Assembly (NCBI GenBank): GCA_964415295.1
Contig: CAYPYN010000001.1
Span: 434,001 to 498,000, forward strand
Reading direction: 5' to 3'
From: SB21 sp964415295
GTDB taxonomy: Bacteria; CLD3; SB21
Length of the DNA: 64,000 bases
Made by a program: the position numbers and the translations under genes. Shown here in pieces: positions 53,975 through 62,030 of this stretch. The notes beneath the pieces are model-generated. The model did no database searches, was not told the DNA's origin, and was given only the letters and a program-made list of their open reading frames with translations. The stretch's first letter is position 1, and each line of letters opens with the position of its first letter.

Positions 53975-54541
53975 ATGAACAAAATTTCAAAATATCTGAT
54001 CGGTTTATCAATAGTGCTGACGGGCTGCGGCGGTTCCACGCCGTCCGATCCCGTGGCCGACGGTTGGGCTTTTTTCAGTTCGGGCCAATTTACCGATGCT
54101 CATGCTTCTTTCGTAATGGGTGTGGAACAAGGAAACCGTGAAGGTTATGTCGGATTGGGCTGGATCTGTATCGACCTTGATTCCATCCCGGAAGCGGACC
54201 GGTATTTTGGATTGGCGGCCGGCGATAGTCTGATCGACGGCTTTGCGGGATGGAGTGCCGTTCTGTCCGCCCGCGGCAATTATTCCGGTTCTATTCTCAA
54301 AGCCGATTTCGTACTGCGTCATGATCCGTCGTATACTTTCATCCACAGGCCGACTGTCAACTTCCAGGACATGATCTGGTATCAGGCGTCGGCTTATCTG
54401 CAGATGGGTAATTATGCGGCTTGCCTTGAACGGATCCAGGAATTGGATAGCGGTTTTACAACGAATGTCAACGCGGCCGATGCGGGCGATGTGCTCGCTG
54501 TGAAATTGGAATTGCTGGCGGGACAATTGATACAACTATAA
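53975..54541 (+). CDS. TPR-like lipoprotein, 188 residues
   Basis: The signal peptide ends at the lipobox VLTGC (Cys18). The mature part is helical with pairs such as ADGWAFFSSGQFTDAHASFVMGV and WYQASAYLQMGNYAACLERIQEL, which look like TPR repeats. It lies 52 bases after the giant gene on the same strand, so it may be co-transcribed and could assist assembly or anchoring of that protein at the surface. I recognise no specific family. Confidence 0.75.
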   Translation: MNKISKYLIGLSIVLTGCGGSTPSDPVADGWAFFSSGQFTDAHASFVMGVEQGNREGYVGLGWICIDLDSIPEADRYFGLAAGDSLIDGFAGWSAVLSARGNYSGSILKADFVLRHDPSYTFIHRPTVNFQDMIWYQASAYLQMGNYAACLERIQELDSGFTTNVNAADAGDVLAVKLELLAGQLIQL

Positions 54542-54587
54542 AGGCTGTTTCCCAACTTTTTCGTCCGCTTTATTGCCGGGCGTCCGT

Positions 54588-55484
54588 TTATTCAGTGTTT
54601 GGCTGATCAAACCGGTTACTGCATGAATTGGCATAGATCTCTTTTGAAAGATCGTACGTGCAAGCCGCGGCGGACGGCATTCCCTGCAGGCAGAATATAC
54701 GGTGGTAAGTCGTTTCTTCTCCCATATTCTTCTCCACTACGTCTATCAGCATTCCCTGATCGCACGCATAACATTTTTCAGCTTGTTTGGTCAGTGTCGT
54801 GCCGGTGGAGCGCGCCACCAGCGACCGGCTGTCCGTCCAGTGATCCTCCGAATTCATTTTTTCTTTGAAAACGATCTGGCGGATCCTTTGGAAAACAATA
54901 CGCCCGTCCTGCACGCTCAATACGGCTTTGAACTCCACACGGTCTCCCTGCTGAAATTTTAACCGGTTCTGAAATTCCCGTCCGATCACACAGTACGTCA
55001 GGTCTTCAAAACGATCATTGCCGATATAGGATTCTTCAAAGCAGATCAGATACCCGAGCAGATGGGTATGTTCTGTCTTGACGGCATCGCCATAGATCGA
55101 TTTCCTTATGTGGGGCTTGACGGAGCGAATCGTAGCCAGAATCCAGTGCTCTTTGTTTTCCGCATCTCTCAGCCATTCTTCAAAGTCATGGAATGCCTCC
55201 AGGAACGAAGGATAGCCCGGCTCATGCACCTTGACCAATGCCCTGGAAAATTTCTCTTCGTCAAAATATTTGCAGCCCGGACAGTTCTTCCCCACGTGGC
55301 TGTACCCGCGGTAACATTTTCGCCGGTGCTCGAGTTCGTGGCATTTCCACCGAAAATAGGTGCACCCATTGGGAAAGCACCCCTTACGGTACATCGTGTG
55401 ATACACAGACACAAAATGCCCGCGCTGTCCGTGGGCGTCGTGCGTACACCGGAAAATATCCTGGCGCTTGTATTGGTTCTTCAT
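54588..55484 (-). CDS. Cysteine-rich uncharacterised protein, 298 residues
   Basis: I do not recognise this protein. The first 70 residues contain about ten cysteines and several histidines (KGCFPNGCTYFRWKCHELEH, HRRKCYRGYSHVGKNCPGC), suggesting one or two zinc sites or an iron-sulfur site. The middle (about 95-210) has strand patterns (HILATIRSV-like, GDRVEFKAVLSVQDGRIVF) resembling an OB-fold. The C-terminal part has another CYACDQG pair and further Cys. There is no signal peptide. It lies 19 bases after mazG and is co-directional. A nucleic-acid-binding role is a guess from the Zn-OB pattern. Confidence 0.7.
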   Translation of the reverse strand: MKNQYKRQDIFRCTHDAHGQRGHFVSVYHTMYRKGCFPNGCTYFRWKCHELEHRRKCYRGYSHVGKNCPGCKYFDEEKFSRALVKVHEPGYPSFLEAFHDFEEWLRDAENKEHWILATIRSVKPHIRKSIYGDAVKTEHTHLLGYLICFEESYIGNDRFEDLTYCVIGREFQNRLKFQQGDRVEFKAVLSVQDGRIVFQRIRQIVFKEKMNSEDHWTDSRSLVARSTGTTLTKQAEKCYACDQGMLIDVVEKNMGEETTYHRIFCLQGMPSAAACTYDLSKEIYANSCSNRFDQPNTE

Positions 55485-55503
55485 CAGGCAGGTATTAAAA
55501 GGG

Positions 55504-56340
55504 CTATTTCAGTTCCATCTTCTTCGCTTCATTCCAGAAGACATCCATCTCTTCCAGCGTCGCGTCTTTCATAGATCTGTTGGCCTCCGAGAATTTTTGC
55601 TCCACGTAGCGGAAACGGCGGATGAATTTTTCGATCGTGCCGCGTAGGGCGTCCTCCGGATTGACTTCAAGGAACCGCGAAATATTGACGATCGAAAATA
55701 GGACGTCGCCCAATTCATCTTCGGTCTTTTTCAGATCCTTTTTCTCAAGGGCTTCTTCGAGTTCTTTCAGTTCCTCATACACTTTCGGCCAGACGTCTTT
55801 GATATGCCCCCAGTCAAATCCTACGCGCGACGCCTTCTCCTGCACGCGGTAGGCGCGGGCCAGCGCCGGCATGGTGCGCGGAACGCCGTCCAGTACGGAA
55901 TTACGATTGGCCTCGGTCAGCTTGATCTGCTCCCAATTCTTCAGTACCTGCTCGGCATCTCTCGCTTCTACTTCCCCGAAAACATGCGGATGACGGCGTA
56001 TCAGTTTGTCGTTCAGACTGCGAATCACGTCTTCTATATCGAAAATATCATTCTCCGAAGCGATACGCGAATGAAACAGGATCTGAAGCATCAGATCGCC
56101 CATCTCTTTCCGCAGTTCTTCGTAATGTTTTTCATCCAGGGTCTCCAGGACTTCGTACACTTCTTCCAGCAGATACTGTCTCAAGGAGTCGTGCGTCTGC
56201 TCCCGATCCCACGGGCATTTAGTGCGCAGCTCCCGCATAATATTGTACAGCCGTCCGAACTGCGCACGTACGGAAGATGATTTTTCATCGTCGCCGATCT
56301 GAACTTTTTCTGTTTCGAGGAACTTATTATCGGAAGACAT
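55504..56340 (-). CDS. mazG: Nucleoside triphosphate pyrophosphohydrolase MazG
   Basis: A 278-residue enzyme that hydrolyses NTPs to NMP and pyrophosphate, limiting misincorporation. There are two MazG domains. The first has CPWDREQTHDSLRQYLLEEVYEVLETLDE and ELRKEMGDLMLQILFHSRIA, with the EExxE and EMGD metal motifs. The second has LEEALEKKDLKKTEDELGDVLFSIVNISRFL. The KKWE-like region LKNWEQIKLTEANR is also present. It is 86 bases after the TPR gene and 19 before the Cys-rich gene. Confidence 0.93.
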   Translation of the reverse strand: MSSDNKFLETEKVQIGDDEKSSSVRAQFGRLYNIMRELRTKCPWDREQTHDSLRQYLLEEVYEVLETLDEKHYEELRKEMGDLMLQILFHSRIASENDIFDIEDVIRSLNDKLIRRHPHVFGEVEARDAEQVLKNWEQIKLTEANRNSVLDGVPRTMPALARAYRVQEKASRVGFDWGHIKDVWPKVYEELKELEEALEKKDLKKTEDELGDVLFSIVNISRFLEVNPEDALRGTIEKFIRRFRYVEQKFSEANRSMKDATLEEMDVFWNEAKKMELK

Positions 56341-56426
56341 GGCCGGATTTTCTTTCTGCTGATTAAGTATGCTGGTTGTAATTTTCAGACCTGTGATCTG
56401 ACAGTTGGGATCTGGTATTTCAATTA

Positions 56427-58778
56427 TTATTGTTTTTTCTGCTGGATACGTTTAAGAAGTTCTTCTCTGTAGGCCTGCTCGTATTGTTTTACCAATTCCA
56501 TAAACACCGGCTTCTTGCGCACAGGATTGAACATCTTATTCTTATCCAGATCTGTAAAATCGGTGAAATTATTTCGAAAAGCCTTCAGCATCCATAAGGA
56601 AGCATTCTTTTCGTCGCCTCTGGCGCCATAGATTGAGGCGATACGGTACGGAGACTGTGCGGACGCGGAATCGAGATCCCACTGCCTCTCATAATGAGAC
56701 AAGGCAAGGTCCGGTTTGTTCTGCATAAGAAGGATGTCACCGTAGTCGCCATAAAGAACAGGATCGTTCCGGCCGGCGGCATTCATTAAACGTATACCTT
56801 CCGTGATCTCCTTTTCGGCATCTTCCCAGCGTTCGAGAACAAAATAAACGTGCGCCAGGGCCTGACGGGCATAGACATGCAGCGAATCGATGGATGACGC
56901 CTTCTGAGCGGATTGAAGCGCCTTGTCCATTTTTTTCAGATCCTCGTATGTCCTTGACAGTTCCATATGCGCTTCGACATATTGAGGGAACGTCTTGATC
57001 GCCTTCTCAAAAGCCGTTACGGCTTCCTCGTTCTGCTTATTACCCCTCAAAGCCAATCCGTAATAATAATACGATTCGGCGTTGGGATATATGCGAATGC
57101 TTTTCAGAATTTCCAGCTGAGCATCTTCGAATTTTCTTTGTTTGACGAGGATCTTGCCAATCATGAGATGACAGCGGGCGAAGTTATAACTGTCTTTAGC
57201 GTCGTCGGCGTAAATGCGGTAATAATCCAGCGCCTGAGCCGGTTTATCGGAACGGAAGTAGGATTCTGCCAGATAAAATCTGAGGCGCGCGGCGTCCGGC
57301 CTTAATTTCAATGCGGTCTGAAATTGATTGGCCGCTTCCGCAAAATCATTAAGATAGTACAAAGAAGCATAACCGATAGCGCAGCGGTACGAAAACTCTT
57401 CCGGCGCGGAAAGATCGCCTTCCATGACCGCTTCGCTCATGGAATCCGCCAGCGCTTCTACACGCTCGGTATCCTTCCTGTTCTTTGACAAGAACTGAAA
57501 TATCTGGATCGGGTTTTCTTTGGGACTTTCCAGTTCCGGCCGGATCAGCACACCCTGCATGTAATACGCCGCCGCCTCTTTCATTGCTCCCTGCAGATAA
57601 CAAAGATTGGCAAACGACAGGTATGCAAACGCATCCAGAGGGTCCGTCTGTACGATCTCGAGATACAGTTTTTTGGCTTCGTCGAATTTATTCTTCAGCT
57701 CCAGGAGCCTCGCGAGATTCTTTCTGGCCGGAACTTCATAACGGTTGATACTGGCCGCCTGCTGAAAATATTCTTTCGCTTTCAGCGAATCTTTCAGACC
57801 CATGGCCGACAACCCCAATAAGTTCAACGCCGGCGTATCCATGGCGCTAAGCTTCAAGGCCTGGGATGCGTATTGCCGAGATAACTCATAATTCTTATCG
57901 TCGTACGCGCAGTAACCGAGCCGAACCAGCGCCGCCGAACTCTTTGGGTCGAGCGTCAGCTCTTTTTCATAATAGCTCTTGGCCTTCTTCGCATCATTCA
58001 GATGGTAGAAATAGATATCGCCGACCGCGAGATTGGCCCCCCTGGCCGAAGGCGACTTGGCGAGAAAACCCTGATATATCGTGAATGCGCGTTCATATTC
58101 TTTCTTTTGCACATGTACTTGCGCCAGAGCGGCATGCGCCGGGTAAAACGCTTCGTCCGCGTCGATCGCTTGCTGGTACCAAATAACCGCCTGGGAAAGC
58201 CTTTCATCCGTTGCCGTTAACGTCTGGAGCAGTTTGCCGTTCACATAATACCGGTAGGCTATTGCACTCGAAGTTGTCTGGATCTTACCGGCTGCCTTCT
58301 CTATCGCTTCTTTATTCAACGTCCCCAGCGCTTTCATAAAATCAACAACAGCTTTCTGATGCGCTGAAAACAGTCCCGGTATATCCGTTTTATAAACCTG
58401 TTTTTTGGACAGGTATTTCTTCTGTTCCACCGCAACGGCGTCCACCGTATATTCGACCCGGTCTTTGTCCATACGGCTGGAGATCCAAACAGCATATTGG
58501 AAAGGAGACCCGTCCATTTTTATTAACGCTTCCGGCGAGAAGGCATCTTTTTTAGCATTCTTCTGTGAGTACAAATGGGTGTGAACCTGCAGTCCGGCCG
58601 AACTCAGGGCTTTATCAAAAGATTCGAGTATCGCATACGCCGCCCACCCGTTGGAGTCTTGCGTTGCTTCGATCTCGTGAATCAGCGTGATGTCGACATG
58701 TTCGATACGGTTCTGCGCTTTTGCCGCAAGGGAAATGCATCCGAAGATGACTACAAATACGATTGGGATCTTTTTCAT
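56427..58778 (-). CDS. TPR-repeat exported protein
   Basis: A 783-residue exported protein. The signal peptide covers residues 1-21 (FGCISLAAKAQ). Residues about 25-170 form an alpha/beta domain with no clear family; it may be like the penicillin-binding activator or CsgG-like N-domains. The rest contains about sixteen TPR units, with typical motifs such as AHAALAQVHVQKKEYERAF, SYYYYGLALRGNKQNEEAV and AEKEITEGIRLMN. TPR proteins act as scaffolds; the partner is unknown. Its ATG overlaps the esterase stop by four bases, so both are likely translated together. Confidence 0.85.
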   Translation of the reverse strand: MKKIPIVFVVIFGCISLAAKAQNRIEHVDITLIHEIEATQDSNGWAAYAILESFDKALSSAGLQVHTHLYSQKNAKKDAFSPEALIKMDGSPFQYAVWISSRMDKDRVEYTVDAVAVEQKKYLSKKQVYKTDIPGLFSAHQKAVVDFMKALGTLNKEAIEKAAGKIQTTSSAIAYRYYVNGKLLQTLTATDERLSQAVIWYQQAIDADEAFYPAHAALAQVHVQKKEYERAFTIYQGFLAKSPSARGANLAVGDIYFYHLNDAKKAKSYYEKELTLDPKSSAALVRLGYCAYDDKNYELSRQYASQALKLSAMDTPALNLLGLSAMGLKDSLKAKEYFQQAASINRYEVPARKNLARLLELKNKFDEAKKLYLEIVQTDPLDAFAYLSFANLCYLQGAMKEAAAYYMQGVLIRPELESPKENPIQIFQFLSKNRKDTERVEALADSMSEAVMEGDLSAPEEFSYRCAIGYASLYYLNDFAEAANQFQTALKLRPDAARLRFYLAESYFRSDKPAQALDYYRIYADDAKDSYNFARCHLMIGKILVKQRKFEDAQLEILKSIRIYPNAESYYYYGLALRGNKQNEEAVTAFEKAIKTFPQYVEAHMELSRTYEDLKKMDKALQSAQKASSIDSLHVYARQALAHVYFVLERWEDAEKEITEGIRLMNAAGRNDPVLYGDYGDILLMQNKPDLALSHYERQWDLDSASAQSPYRIASIYGARGDEKNASLWMLKAFRNNFTDFTDLDKNKMFNPVRKKPVFMELVKQYEQAYREELLKRIQQKKQ

Positions 58779-59782
58779 TTTGCCAATACCTCGCTGAGTT
58801 TTACTAACGATACGTCATACCGGTAATTCGTTCCCATATGACCGTCCTCAAATTCCTCGTACCAATAATTGATGCCGTACTGCTTGAGTTTTTTCGTGAA
58901 GATGCGGGCGCCCACATGCAATTGGTATTCGTCCCGGGAACCGCATTCGATGAAGATCCCGCGCAGTTTCCTCATGTTCAGCTGATTCTTCATTTCGGCG
59001 ATCCGATAGACGGGATCGAATTTCAACCATCTTTTCCAGACGGACTCGCGCAGTTCTCCGGTATCCATGTCGAACGGAAGATCGAAACCGAAGGTCGGCG
59101 ATTTCGGGTTGGGCGAGTATGCCGCGGCCATGGCGATGATATTGATCGCCGTGATCATCTCCTGTGATTTTTTCGGCGCATGGAAGAAGGTTTCAAAGAA
59201 CTTATCAAGGCCGCCGGCACGGCGTATCGCGTTATAACATCTGGGGATATCCGGTTTGTACGCGTATTCAAAATACATGTCGCCGGAACTGCAGAAAAAG
59301 GCTGAGAAAACATCCGGATGATTCATCGCCAGCATCAGCGCGCCATAACCTCCGCTCGATTTCCCCATCACGCCGCGGTGAAGCCCGGACACCAGTGTGC
59401 GGTAATTCTTGTCGATATACGGAACGATTTCATCCAATATGTAATCCTCGTACCGGCCGATGGCGGTGGAATTGAGGTATTGCGAGCCGCCCCACTGCGT
59501 GAAGCCATCCGGCATCACGACGATGCATTCTTTCATTCGCCCCTCGCCAATCAGCTTGTCGCATCGTTCGTCGATGGAATACCCCCACGCCTGAGGCGCC
59601 AAAAGCATGCGTCCAGTACCCATGAAGCTGCTCAGCAAATAGATCACCGGAAACCGTTTCCGCTTTTCCGATTCGTATCCCGGCGGCAGATAGATCGCCA
59701 GTTTGCGAACGTGCGGATCGCCGAGCGGATTGTTTTTTAATGCTCCGCTCGTGAGTTCTTCAATGATAACTTGGGATGACAT
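58775..59782 (-). CDS. Esterase-like alpha/beta hydrolase
   Basis: A 335-residue cytosolic protein of the esterase D / feruloyl-esterase-like group. KLAIYLPPGYESEKRKRFPVIYLLSSFMG opens the domain. The nucleophile elbow is GKSSGGYG (Ser142). ECGSRDEYQLH gives the Asp and FEDGHMG the His. There is no signal peptide. Substrate unknown; it could act on a sugar ester. It starts a leftward operon esterase-TPR-mazG-Cys-rich and is preceded by the 8-nt repeat element. Confidence 0.85.
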   Translation of the reverse strand: MSSQVIIEELTSGALKNNPLGDPHVRKLAIYLPPGYESEKRKRFPVIYLLSSFMGTGRMLLAPQAWGYSIDERCDKLIGEGRMKECIVVMPDGFTQWGGSQYLNSTAIGRYEDYILDEIVPYIDKNYRTLVSGLHRGVMGKSSGGYGALMLAMNHPDVFSAFFCSSGDMYFEYAYKPDIPRCYNAIRRAGGLDKFFETFFHAPKKSQEMITAINIIAMAAAYSPNPKSPTFGFDLPFDMDTGELRESVWKRWLKFDPVYRIAEMKNQLNMRKLRGIFIECGSRDEYQLHVGARIFTKKLKQYGINYWYEEFEDGHMGTNYRYDVSLVKLSEVLAK

Positions 59783-59801
59783 AGGATTGGGTGGTTAAAA
59801 G

Positions 59802-59887
59802 ATTGAGTCATTGGGTCATTTAGTCATTGTTTCATTGTTACTTTGCGTTGGTTTTCCAATGATGTAATGAGTAAATGACTTAATGAG
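59802..59887. repeat. Imperfect palindrome of 8-nt repeats
   Basis: Left arm 59802-59839 is a run of eight-base units: ATTGAGTC, ATTGGGTC, ATTTAGTC, ATTGTTTC, ATTG. The right arm 59858-59887 is the inverse set: AATGATGT, AATGAGTA, AATGACTT, AATGAG. Together they can fold into a long stem. It fills the gap between dus and the esterase gene. Confidence 0.8.
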
Positions 59888-59894
59888 AAAATAT

Positions 59895-60932
59895 TCAAAC
59901 TCCGTGCCTCGTACCAATGAGCCCTCCGAGTTTCGGAAGATCGTAACGGTGATCCGGATCTTCCTCCCATTCTTTTATCTCTTCCCCGTACTTGGCCAAC
60001 CTCTCGAGAATAGGCGCTTGTTCATTATAAGTCATGAGTTCCGCCCGCAGTTTGGCAATGTACGGCAGGCCTTTGAGGTAGCCGGAATAATATTTTCGAA
60101 ATTCGAGCACACCGTATTTTTCGCCTTTATGTTCCACCGACAGCCGCAAGTGCTCCACGCACACACGGATACGTTCCTCCGCCGTCGGCAGAGCCATATC
60201 GAGGCCGGTCTCCAGAAAATGACGCGTTTCGCGGAAGATCCACGGGTTGGCGATCGCCGCGCGCCCGATCATAACCCCGTCGCAGCCCGTCTCGAGCATA
60301 CGTTTGGCGTCTTTTGGCGTCCGTACATCGCCATTGCCAATCAATGGGATAGAAATGACCTTCTTGATCTTCTCCAGCCATGACCAATCGGCATCGCCGT
60401 CGTGTCCCATATCGCGCGTACGGCAATGAACGGTCAAAGCCTGCGCGCCGGACGCTTCCACCATTTTAGCCACTTCCAGAATATTGATGCTGTTCCTGTC
60501 CCAACCAAGCCGCGTCTTCACCGTAACGGGTAATTTGGTTCCGCGAACGGTTGACCGTACGATCGCTTCAAACCTCGGCAGGTCGCGCAAAAGGCCGGAA
60601 CCGGCGCCGCGCATGGCTACGTCTTTGACCCAGCAGCCGCAATTGATGTCAATGAAATCCGGATTCATCCGTTCCGCCACGCCCGCCGCGCCTTCCATGG
60701 ACGTCTCCAAGCCGCCGAAAAGCTGAATAGCGACCGGACGTTCCTCATCGGCCACCCGTATCTTTCGCAGCGCCTTGGCCGCGTCACGGATCAAAGCCTC
60801 GCTGCTGGTAAATTCCGTATATAACAGATCCGCGCCCAGTTGTTTACAGATCAGGCGGAAAGCGATATCCGTCACGTCTTCCATTGGCGCTAACGCGAGC
60901 GGTTGGTCGATCTCTGTTCTTCCGATTTTCAT
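59895..60932 (-). CDS. dus: tRNA-dihydrouridine synthase
   Basis: A 345-residue flavin enzyme that reduces uridines in the tRNA D-loop. LAPMEDVTDIAFRLIC and YTEFTSSEAL open the TIM barrel. INCGCWVKDVAMRGAGSGLL carries the catalytic Cys, with Trp in place of the usual Pro after it. LPVTVKTRLGWD and ALTVHCRTRDMG follow. IPLIGNGDVRTPKDAKRMLETGCDGVMIGRAAIANPWIF is the FMN phosphate site. It resembles the DusB type in length. The ATG may be leaderless: TTGCAA-17-TACTCT ends six bases before it. Confidence 0.9.
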   Translation of the reverse strand: MKIGRTEIDQPLALAPMEDVTDIAFRLICKQLGADLLYTEFTSSEALIRDAAKALRKIRVADEERPVAIQLFGGLETSMEGAAGVAERMNPDFIDINCGCWVKDVAMRGAGSGLLRDLPRFEAIVRSTVRGTKLPVTVKTRLGWDRNSINILEVAKMVEASGAQALTVHCRTRDMGHDGDADWSWLEKIKKVISIPLIGNGDVRTPKDAKRMLETGCDGVMIGRAAIANPWIFRETRHFLETGLDMALPTAEERIRVCVEHLRLSVEHKGEKYGVLEFRKYYSGYLKGLPYIAKLRAELMTYNEQAPILERLAKYGEEIKEWEEDPDHRYDLPKLGGLIGTRHGV

Positions 60933-60976
60933 AAAACCAGAGTACTAATATTTGCATTGAATTGCAAATTCCCCGT

Positions 60977-61030
60977 GTGCCGCGGATTTTCAATCTGCGA
61001 TAGCGCGGATTTCCAATCCGCGACCGGCAC
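60977..61030. repeat. GC palindromic repeat pair with flanking inverted ends
   Basis: Two hairpins in a row, CGCGGATTTTCAATCTGCG and GCGGATTTCCAATCCGCG, separated by ATAG and bracketed by GTGCCG and CGGCAC. The unit looks like the small palindromic repeats common in this superphylum. It lies between dus and the restriction gene. Confidence 0.75.
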
Positions 61031-61043
61031 AAACTAAAATCCG

Positions 61044-61072
61044 TTGACTATTCTGCATCATAGTTGTAATTT
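61044..61072 (+). promoter_or_regulatory. Promoter of the restriction-modification gene
   Basis: TTGACT, 17 bases, TAATTT. The start would be about 43 bases before the ATG at 61122. The longer frame begins inside the -35 and is rejected. Confidence 0.68.
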
Positions 61073-61121
61073 TCTTCGAACCTATCGTAGCTCTTTCTCA
61101 TCACAGAAAACTGAAACTCAC

Positions 61122-62030
61122 ATGAAAAACTCTCTCGACCTCGTCCGGCAACTCGTTACCGATTTCAAAAAGCACGAAGCCACGTACCTTGCTCAGGATT
61201 ATCAGGAACAGGAAGCGCGTAAGGATTTTATCGACAAATTTCTCATCGCCCTCGGCTGGGATGTCAATCACGAGCGACAGAAGAATCCGTACGAACAAGA
61301 AGTCAAGATCGAACAGTCCGTCAAGACCGGTAAATCCCAGCGCCGCGCGGACTATGCGTTCTTCATCGGGCCGAATTTCCGCGATCCGAAATTCTTCGTC
61401 GAGGCCAAAAAACCCTCTCGAAGCCTCTCCAATCCCGACGACTATTACCAGATCATCCGTTATGCCTACAATAAGAAAATACCGATCTCCGTTTTAACTG
61501 ACTTCGAGGAATTCCATATCATCGACTGCCGCTTCATGCCGGACATCAAAACGGCGCTCAACCGCAAGATCGAAGAATTCCGATATACCGATTATGCGGA
61601 CGAGGAAAAGTTCAGCCGACTCTTTCACCTTTTCGGGCGCGAAGCGGTGGAAAAAGGCTCCATCGAGAAATATGCCGCCGAACTGCCCAAACCCAAAGGC
61701 AAGGGCGCTCAGCAGGTATCTTTCAAAGGAGGATTCCTGTCTATTGACGAAGCTTTCTTAGAAAAACTCGACGACTTCCGCCTCACGCTGGCAAAATCTT
61801 TCAAAAAACACAATCAGGAATTAGAAAGCGAGGAACTCACCGAAGCGGTACAACGCACCATCGACCGGCTGGTGTTTATCCGTTTTCTCGAAGATAAGAA
61901 CATTGAAGAACGACACATCGCAGACCTCGCTCAAAACGCCCCCTTTACCAAAGGGGGTCGCGGAGCGGGGGGATTGGTATGGAAAGCTTTTGTCAATCTC
62001 TGCCGAAGCCTCGAACCCAATCTGCCGTGA
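61122..62030 (+). pseudogene. 5' part of a type IIG-like restriction-modification gene, ends at a frameshift
   Basis: The 302-residue N-terminal part of a fused restriction-methylation enzyme. The nuclease domain has QRRADYAF and FFVEAKKPS, the D..ExK pattern of PD-(D/E)xK nucleases, with QEARKDFIDKFLIALGWDV ahead of it. A helical connector follows, including FIRFLEDKNIEE. The frame ends at TGA (62028-62030) just after CRSLEP. Resuming one frame over gives ICREISDPSSPY, which continues the family. Relatives, as I remember them, have about 30 more residues between these points, so a non-triplet deletion seems to have removed them. The palindromic element at 61935-61975 is inserted in frame shortly before. 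Confidence 0.8.
61935..61975 (+). repeat. Palindromic element copy A, in-frame inside the restriction gene
   Basis: The core is CCCCCTTT..CCAAAGGGGG followed by TCGCGGAGCGGGGGGATT. Translated, it adds NAPFTKGGRGAGGL. It matches copy B at 62252-62298 in order and sequence. Confidence 0.8.
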
